In this document: positions 58,084-64,000 of the stretch, in pieces
Position numbering within the stretch: position 1 is the stretch's first letter
How the letters are laid out: the number at the start of each line of letters is the position of its first letter
Source of the DNA: Undaria pinnatifida
Taxonomy: Eukaryota; Sar; Phaeophyceae; Laminariales; Alariaceae
Length of the DNA stretch: 64,000 bases
Assembly (NCBI GenBank): GCA_012845835.1
Contig: JABAKD010000002.1
Span: forward strand, 682,001 to 746,000
Reading direction: 5' to 3'
Position numbers and translations under genes: made by a program
The notes under the pieces: model-generated
Databases searched by the model: none
Seen by the model: the letters and a program-made list of their open reading frames with translations, nothing else
Told to the model about the DNA's origin: nothing

Positions 58084-58621
58084 TGTTGAATAGTAGGATT
58101 CACAAGGAATCCATCGGCTAAAAGTAGATGTTCATTACATAGTCAAATGAGTGTATGCAGAGTACTGGGTAAGCTGTCGAACCATGTGATAGATATTGTT
58201 TTCTGTAGTATGGAAGAAGGCACATATGGTACTGCGCTCCACCAAGTAATAACGCGTTGACGGGTCACGTGCGTAAGATCAAAGCGTTGACTAGGTCATG
58301 TGCGTAAGATCGAGGTGTTTACTATGTCACGTGCGTAAGATTGACCTGGGTGCCGTATGTAGTGGATACTACCATACGAGATAATTTGTTACAGTAAAAA
58401 GGAACAGACACGAGTGCTTGCACATCGAGTTCAATCTTCACATCTGCATCTGAACTTGGACAGTTCACAGTGACACAAGTTTTTGTTGGCCCAACGAGAG
58501 CCCATTTAAAGTGACCCACCATCGTCTAATCCATCATCAGTCAGGCTCGAGCTCGTCTCGCCACGACTCTGGGTTAGCCTCTGAAGACCGTCATCGGTCA
58601 GGCACCACCACATTTCGAACA
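58084..58621 (+). repeat. Right LTR of the Copia element
   Basis: 538 bp with the same ends. The three spaced units recur with CACGTG or CATGTG at 58,266, 58,297 and 58,328. Preceded by the polypurine tract and followed by TCATT, the five bases that complete the split LINE sequence. Confidence 0.92.
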
Positions 58622-59580
58622 TCATTCACAATCAATGCAGCCGGTCAGGTATACAAATAAATAATCGAGTTTGTGTACTTGGGCGGGGCTATCACCGCAG
58701 ACAAAGACCTTAGCATTGGAATAACGTGGCGTCTTCAGAGGGCCTGGGCGTACTTCCAGCGGCACAAGATGGAAATCTATTATCGCCCGGGTGTGCGTTT
58801 GCGGTTAAAGGTGCGGTTGCTGAAAGCTGAGGTGGTCGAGACACTGCTCCACCGTTGCATGACGTGGAGCCCGAACAAGCCTGAATATGACAGGCTACGA
58901 CGGGTTCATCACTCCATGCTCCTCCGATGCCTCGGATGGCGGAAACGGAAGATCGACGACCACACCCTATCGTACGCCGACGCGCTTGCCAAGACAGCTT
59001 CCGAGAACATAGATGCGATAGTGCGCAAACGGAGGATACTGTTTGCGGGATCCGTAGAACGTATGGGAGAGGAGCGTCTGCCACAGAGGGTGATGTTTGG
59101 GGAGCTTGTTGGGGGTAGGGGCTACTCAGGGGGGCAAGAGAAGGACTGGATGACTCATCTAAAATAGGATATGTCTGACTTTGGAATAAAATTCAAAGGG
59201 TGGCGAAAGGCTGCTTAGAAGGCCGGCAGATAGGTCGACGAGTGGAGGGGGGAGCCGAGTTCTTCATGCGGAATAGGCATGAAACTGAGAGAAACAAAGC
59301 TGCAGAGCGACGCGCAAAGGCTGCGGCAGCGCCATCCACCGTCGGCATCTCTACGCGAACGGGGGGGGGGGGGGGGGGGGGGAGGGGGCACGGGGGGAGG
59401 GGGCACGGGGGGAGGGGGCACGGGGGGAGGGGGGGGGGGAGGGGGGGGGGGAGGGGGGGGGGGAGGGGGCACGGGGGGGGGGGGAGGGGGAGGGGGCACC
59501 GGGGGGGGGGGGGGGCGTCATGCCCAAGAGACTGAAGTCTGGGTCTGGCCATCATCGTCTTGAAATTTGTGGGCCTTCCG
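58622..59580 (+). pseudogene. LINE ORF, C-terminal part after the insertion
   Basis: Resumes with [20 protein letters not shown] and runs to about 59,165 (FAGSVERMGEERLPQRVMFG). Stops are present before it (TAAATAA at 58,657) and after it. A second frame, 59,200-59,535, has a long arginine/glycine part made by G-rich units (59,358-59,516), and RHAQETEVWVWPSS ends it in a third. Confidence 0.8.
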
Positions 59581-60252
59581 ATGGACGTCACAGCATAGTG
59601 TAAGACCGCCCTGACTTATTCGCCATGTTGCGTTCTCCACCCAGTGCCATTGATGGTGCACTTGATACCCTCTATGGGCCCAATGCCGGCTTTAGTCAGT
59701 TCCTAGGGTCTGCGAGTATGACATGTTTTTCTCTTTTCCTTTCCTTGCTTCCTCTTCTTGTCTTGTCTTTACTTGCTCTACTTGTCTTTTCTTTTCTTTC
59801 CTTTCCTTTTTCGTGTTTCGCTTTCCTGTATTTTCTATCCTTTCCTTTATCCATCTTATTTTCTGTTGTTTGTTTCTATTATCCAATTGACTTGCGTCTG
59901 TCGTGCGTATGCGTAGTGATAAGTACTACGTGCAATATGTACGTGGTAGTCTTCCTTGGGGTGGCAAGCGGTATAGTCGGTTTTTCCAGGCGCGAGTAGT
60001 GAGACGTAGGCGCGAGTAGTGAGACGTATGCACCAGCATAGACCTGGCACATCGTAGGTTGACTCCCGTTTTCACTTTTGTATGTTTCTGGTGGACGCAT
60101 GAATTGCGTCCGGTGTGATATATGCGTGTACCACCTTTGGTTTTTTTGTGTTTTTCCCTGGGGTATTCCTCAGCTCCAGAGTGACTGGAGCCTGTCCTGT
60201 GACCACGGACTTGATTATGCGAGTTAATGTGAGAACAACAACAACAACAACA

Positions 60253-60819
60253 TCCGACCCTAATAAAGAACTATGCTATGTTATTATATATATGTATCAT
60301 ATATGCCTTGAAAACGAAAAATCGACTTGAACTCTTCAGGAACTAACGACACTACTGAGCTGTACGTACCACATGATACATACACAAAACAACAACACAT
60401 CAATCAACTCTAGGGAGAAATATGGAACAACACAAGGATCAAGCGAAACGAGTACGCGCCTTTTGCGAGGCTGCGAGCCGAGGCTTGTGCTGGCGCGGAA
60501 GGGGCGGTTCCTTCCTCCCTTGCGTTGTCCTGCTCGCTTCCTCCCCTGACCTTCCCCAAACCCACTGCTGTGCACATGCATGCTGCTGCTTCACGCTCAT
60601 TCCCATTAGCTTCGCTGGCTGTCCTTCCACTGCCATGCCCCCTTTCCCAATCATCGTCGCGCAGAATTGCTCGTAACTGAAGCTCAAAAATCAGCCCCAA
60701 AATCGCTCGCTCAATGCAAGCACGTACAAGGAGGTCTGGCTAGCAGGTGAAGGACCGTGCCTCTTCTGGCTCATGCTGTCCATCCCTAACTGCTCCGACT
60801 CTTCTTATATCTGGTTGTC
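60253..60819. other. Unassigned DNA with a minus-strand open frame
   Basis: An 82-codon minus-strand frame (60,439-60,687, SYEQFCATMIGKGGMAVEGQ) has a protein-like composition but competes with two other frames over the same bases. Confidence 0.3.
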
Positions 60820-61000
60820 TTAGGCTGCGTCTCGATGGTCCTGCTCTCTGTTGCTGCTAGTGTAGGTGCAGGTTCCGTCACTGTCGTGTAGGGTGGAGGT
60901 CGATGACGAAGAGAATCGCTTCTGAAGCATCCCGGGAAAAAAGTGTCTTGAGTCAGCCCCGGCCCAGCGCGTTCACCTCCCCGAGCACGGTCTCAATACA
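60820..61000 (+). mobile_element. Fragment of the DIRS 3' region
   Basis: Matches 11,615-11,790 (GGTCCTGCTCTCTGTTGCTG, GGTTCCGTCACTG, CCCCGAGCACGGTCTCAAT). The following sequence, with TATAAGGGCGGG, is different from the DIRS copy. Confidence 0.6.
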
Positions 61001-61218
61001 ATGGCCATCGTGAGAGCCGGTTGGTTTCTATCGGTAAGCGCAGTCAAGGCCAGCCTATAAGGGCGGGAAAGAGCCATGCCAGGTCCGGGGGACTCTGGCA
61101 TTAGTGTAGATTATTTAAGAGAGGACATAAAGGTGCTCACGATCCAGATAACGTTGCAGAAGAGCGAAAGAAACGTCGGACTCGCATAGGCAGCTCTGCG
61201 AGCGTCATGTGCTGAAGA
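61001..61218 (+). promoter_or_regulatory. Possible promoter region of the following ORF
   Basis: TATAAGGGC at about 61,057 and TTATTTAAGAG at about 61,110 could serve as TATA-like elements ahead of the ORF starting near 61,264. Placement only; no further support. Confidence 0.25.
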
Positions 61219-61263
61219 GGTGTATGGCCTGACTACGTTTTGGTGCTGGTGGGTGTTGGTGAT

Positions 61264-61950
61264 GCATGACGCACTACGACTTCTCCGCGAGGAGCCCGAG
61301 CTTCAAGCTGATGTGATGCGGAAAATGGACGAAAGAGTGGTTTTGTTCGAGACTGAGAGAGAGTCTGCATGGCGCTGGTGGCAACGGCGCTGGAGAGAAG
61401 CAGTTGTGGCAGAGGCAGCAGCTGCCCCAGTCGCCCCATCTGTAGGAAGAGCAGTGGTCAGAGGATTGTTACGCCTGCAACCGAAAACGAATTGCCGCCG
61501 AAACAGCCGTCATCACCGCCACCGCCACCGCCGCCGCCACCCCCGCCGCCTCTATTGTCGTCATCACAGCTGCCGTCAAGGTCACCGCCGCTGTCATCGC
61601 CACCGTCGCCGCCGCTGCCGTCGCCGCTGCCATCGCCGCCGCTGGTACCGCTGCTACCACTGTGTCTGCAAGCCCGCAGTACAGCCAGGCCTGTGCCTGA
61701 ATCTGTGGCTACTTTAGTTCGTACTACAAGAGAAGAGGAAATGAGAGATGGGATTACTTAGGCGGCAAGTGCCGGGAGAGAGGTTGAGGAGATTGCAAGC
61801 GCGATGGAACACGCACATGAATACTTAAACAACGTTGAGAGAGCGGTGGTGGGCACTGGTGGAAGGGTCTGCACCATCGATTGGGGGTCGGAGTGGAGCA
61901 TGGACCAAAAAGGAGGAGATGCCCAAAGCGAGCGCGAGTGAAGGAGAAAG
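61264..61950 (+). pseudogene. Proline-rich coding block, probably a retroelement gag-like ORF
   Basis: The first part (MHDALRLLREEPELQADVMR and FETERESAWRWWQRRWREA) is charged and helical. A frameshift near 61,460 leads to a proline/serine run of about 60 residues (61,510-61,680). A stop at 61,759 is followed in the same frame by REVEEIASAMEHAHEYLNNV to a stop near 61,950. Joined, it would be about 225 residues. Next to a DIRS fragment, so a gag-like role is a guess. Confidence 0.4.
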
Positions 61951-64000
61951 GAACAACGGGCCATCAGCGAGGGCTTTAGGCCCGCACCAGGAACGCGTTG
62001 ATTTTGCTTGCTGCTGATGTTTTGCGTTTTGGCTTGTTTCATGTTGATTTTGAGAATCACGCACCACCCCCCACGATTGAGATTGATTGAGAGTGAAGGA
62101 TGACTGAAGCGATCTGTAGTAGACTTACTGAAGGACTAACATGTCTGATTCCGTGTTGTGGCTGCCTGGCGGAGCGCCCGGGCAGGGCACAATAAGTCGG
62201 AGTTGACTTTTATACGTGAAAGTGAAATGCTGAAAGAATGCGCACTCAGCAGTACATGTTGTATCATACTTCGTAGCATATAATCGATACAGCAGAGTAC
62301 AGCAGTACAAGAATTACGTGAATCAATTACTTGCAAAAATCAGGGTAGGGTTGAGGTACCGTCTCGCGTGTGTGCCGAGCAATGCTAAAAATACAAGCAC
62401 GCCCCTTGAAGACTATGCATGATGAGCAGTACAGGAGTGATCAACCTGTTTTGCTAGTAGTGCCCCTTGAGCTGGGACTTTGCTTGGTTTATGGTGCTGC
62501 TGCCTCACTGCTGAACATGGTGCTGCATGATGTGCCCACTGGCAAATGGCAGGTTGTCGGTATATTGAACCGTCGTCGAAATGCCGACAATTAATTGTGT
62601 ACGTTGTTTGCTGTATTATTTTGCATATTTGACTATATTTGCATGCAAAGCATTTTTGTACCTGCATCGGGCATCGGCATTCTAAGAGTAGTTTTGTCCC
62701 ATCAAGGTATTTTTGAACTACAGTAATGGGTGTATAAGTCCTTGACAGCTGTCCGTCAGGGGGCAAGAGTGCCGTCAACTGATGCACCCGGCATGTCTTT
62801 GACGTGTGAAGTTCCCCATATGTAGCGTAGAAACAGCATGCAGTACTACAGTACATGCCGTGCTGTCCGCACGTCTGTTGGCAATTATCGATACAAGAGG
62901 ATACGAGTACGAATGATATAGCAGCGCGATCGATTGTACGTTGACTTGTCTGCCAGTATAAAGATACGCCCAGATACTGTCTGCGTTGCGGATCATTGCA
63001 CAGCAGTGGAGTACCCCCTAGTGTAGCTGTGCGATACTACTGCTGCTTCTGTTGCTGAAGCTATTCATGGAGGTATAACGGGTATGAGTATAGTCTAGAG
63101 GGCTCTTGGTGAGCGATCTGAAAACAGGGCAACTGAGCATGTGCGAGGGATTCTTGATTAGACTAAATGAGCTGTTGTTGCATATGGTATCATGTAGCAC
63201 GTTGCTTGTCCTATTATAAACAGTAATGGCACTTGGTGACTTGAAATACTAGTGGTAAATGCTTCACGAGCTGACAATGAATGCATGAAAAGAGTAGTTC
63301 AACCTATCTATGCCGACCTAATCGCTCGATTGCACGTTCCATCAGCTCCTTGTGTGGAGTCAATATTGCGCCAGGAACGGCTGGCTGCTTCATTCAGGAG
63401 GATAGGCTGGAGTGCCCGAGCTGCGGCGATGCCATGAGACCAGAAGGAGGCTGCCGCAGCGGAGGGACTACCAGCAGTAGTGTTTGGGGCATTGGGGTTG
63501 AAAATGAATAGATATGATGCTGGGTGAATGTGATTTTGTTGTTTGAACTTTAATTGTGCGCCCGCTTGAGATTGACTTGATTGCTTTTCTTGTTTTCGTC
63601 ACAGAATGAGGCTTGCTTATTGTTGGTATGACAACTCTCCACCAATGACAAAGCGCTCGAGATTGAACAGACCACGAGCTGCGCAAAGGCGCGTTCGTTC
63701 TAGTTCGAGTATTCGTGACTTGGGTATTGTCCCGCTGACGTTGACGCGTTGGTTACGCGTTGTCTGATCGCGGACTTACCCCATGCTTACCTGAAGTATG
63801 TATAGCACCCATGTTACGCGTGCTCGTCAAGAATAATGAGGAATGATACAATATTACTACCAGACTATATTGATATATTTGATTTTGCGAGTTGATTGTC
63901 ATGTCTGTTTGAGTCGGTCCCGCCGTATTGGACAATGTGGATTTTATTATCCCGGGGTTTGGTACGACGTACAGTGCGGTTTTCGATGATAACGAGGGGG
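61951..64000. other. Unassigned DNA to the window end
   Basis: Short frames only. 62,413-62,856 (minus, 147 codons) and 62,370-62,594 (plus) overlap each other. At 63,420-63,470 one frame reads DRLECPSCGDAMRPEGGC, which resembles a zinc ribbon half but stands alone. No repeat shared with the rest of the window. Confidence 0.35.

Larger units (their letters stand above)
51191..58621 (+). mobile_element. Copia-type LTR retrotransposon, full length, inactivated
   Basis: Two LTRs bound gag, protease, integrase, reverse transcriptase and RNase H in the Copia order (integrase before reverse transcriptase). A purine tract CCAAGAAGGAG directly precedes the right LTR. Several frameshifts and stops disrupt every gene. 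The region between RNase H and the right LTR (56,895-58,083) holds an additional degraded ORF not usual for Copia elements. Confidence 0.93.
49705..60252 (+). mobile_element. LINE interrupted by a Copia element
   Basis: The LINE occupies 49,705-51,190 and 58,622-60,252. The left part stops within the codons for SGGKV of the reverse transcriptase C-terminal region, and the right part continues the same alignment. Compared with the minus-strand LINE, exactly five bases are doubled around the Copia element, as expected for integrase-made target duplications. The element ends in six CAA units at 60,252. The 5' end is truncated within the region before the polymerase. Confidence 0.88.

Noticed and set aside
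59193-59591. Proline-rich and glycine-rich frames on both strands
   Set aside because: Readings of the G-run tract at the LINE ORF end; only the sense frame belongs to the LINE.
1-64000. CRISPR arrays, operons or bacterial promoters
   Set aside because: No regularly spaced direct repeats with unique spacers, no co-directional gene packing; introns and retrotransposons show eukaryotic DNA.

Overview
The window reads as nuclear DNA of a multicellular-type eukaryote. There are spliceosomal introns with GT/AG borders, several retrotransposon orders, a tRNA-derived SINE, foldback and MITE-like repeats, and no bacterial-style gene packing. The best guess is a brown alga (stramenopile), at moderate confidence. 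The only host gene that can be reconstructed uses one exon per leucine-rich repeat, an arrangement I recall being described for candidate pathogen receptors of Ectocarpus. No marker gene settles the species.

Layout. 1-3.6 kb: G/C-rich dispersed repeats (called R1 here), a LINE tail remnant and unassigned DNA. 3.6-6.4 kb (+): a decayed copy of the last four exons of an LRR gene, with a LINE fragment in its first intron. 6.4-11.9 kb: a DIRS-like retroelement (Gag-like protein with a degenerate CCCH finger, reverse transcriptase, RNase H) whose 5' end forms a 1.7-kb palindrome. 12-17.7 kb: mostly unassigned, one MITE, one decayed coding block. 17.7-29.8 kb (-): the LRR gene, with ten exons that join in frame; its last four exons are the inverted twin of the 3.6-6.4 kb copy. 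A candidate three-exon membrane-protein gene lies antisense inside one of its introns. 29.8-32.8 kb: small repeats and a MITE. 32.8-37.0 kb: a 4.2-kb foldback-like inverted repeat. 37-46.3 kb: more R1 copies, unplaced ORFs, a SINE. 46.6-48.8 kb (-): a 5'-truncated LINE. 49.7-60.25 kb (+): a second LINE split by a full-length but inactivated Copia element with two LTRs. 60.3-64 kb: retroelement debris and unassigned DNA.

The main result is the LRR gene. Nine consecutive LRR exons of 72 bp (or 72 plus a multiple of 3) all begin and end in the same intron phase. Every exon ends in the dinucleotide NT, so the codon completed across each splice junction is NTN. All NTN codons encode hydrophobic residues (Phe, Leu, Ile, Met, Val), and this position is a conserved hydrophobic site of the repeat. 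Any cassette can therefore be spliced to any other without breaking frame or the repeat core. The surrounding partial inverted duplication and relic LRR exons show that cassettes are being copied and lost here.

Limits: all calls come from reading the sequence and a six-frame translation; no database search or alignment program was used. Boundaries of repeats are approximate to about 10 bp unless a splice site or LTR end is named.
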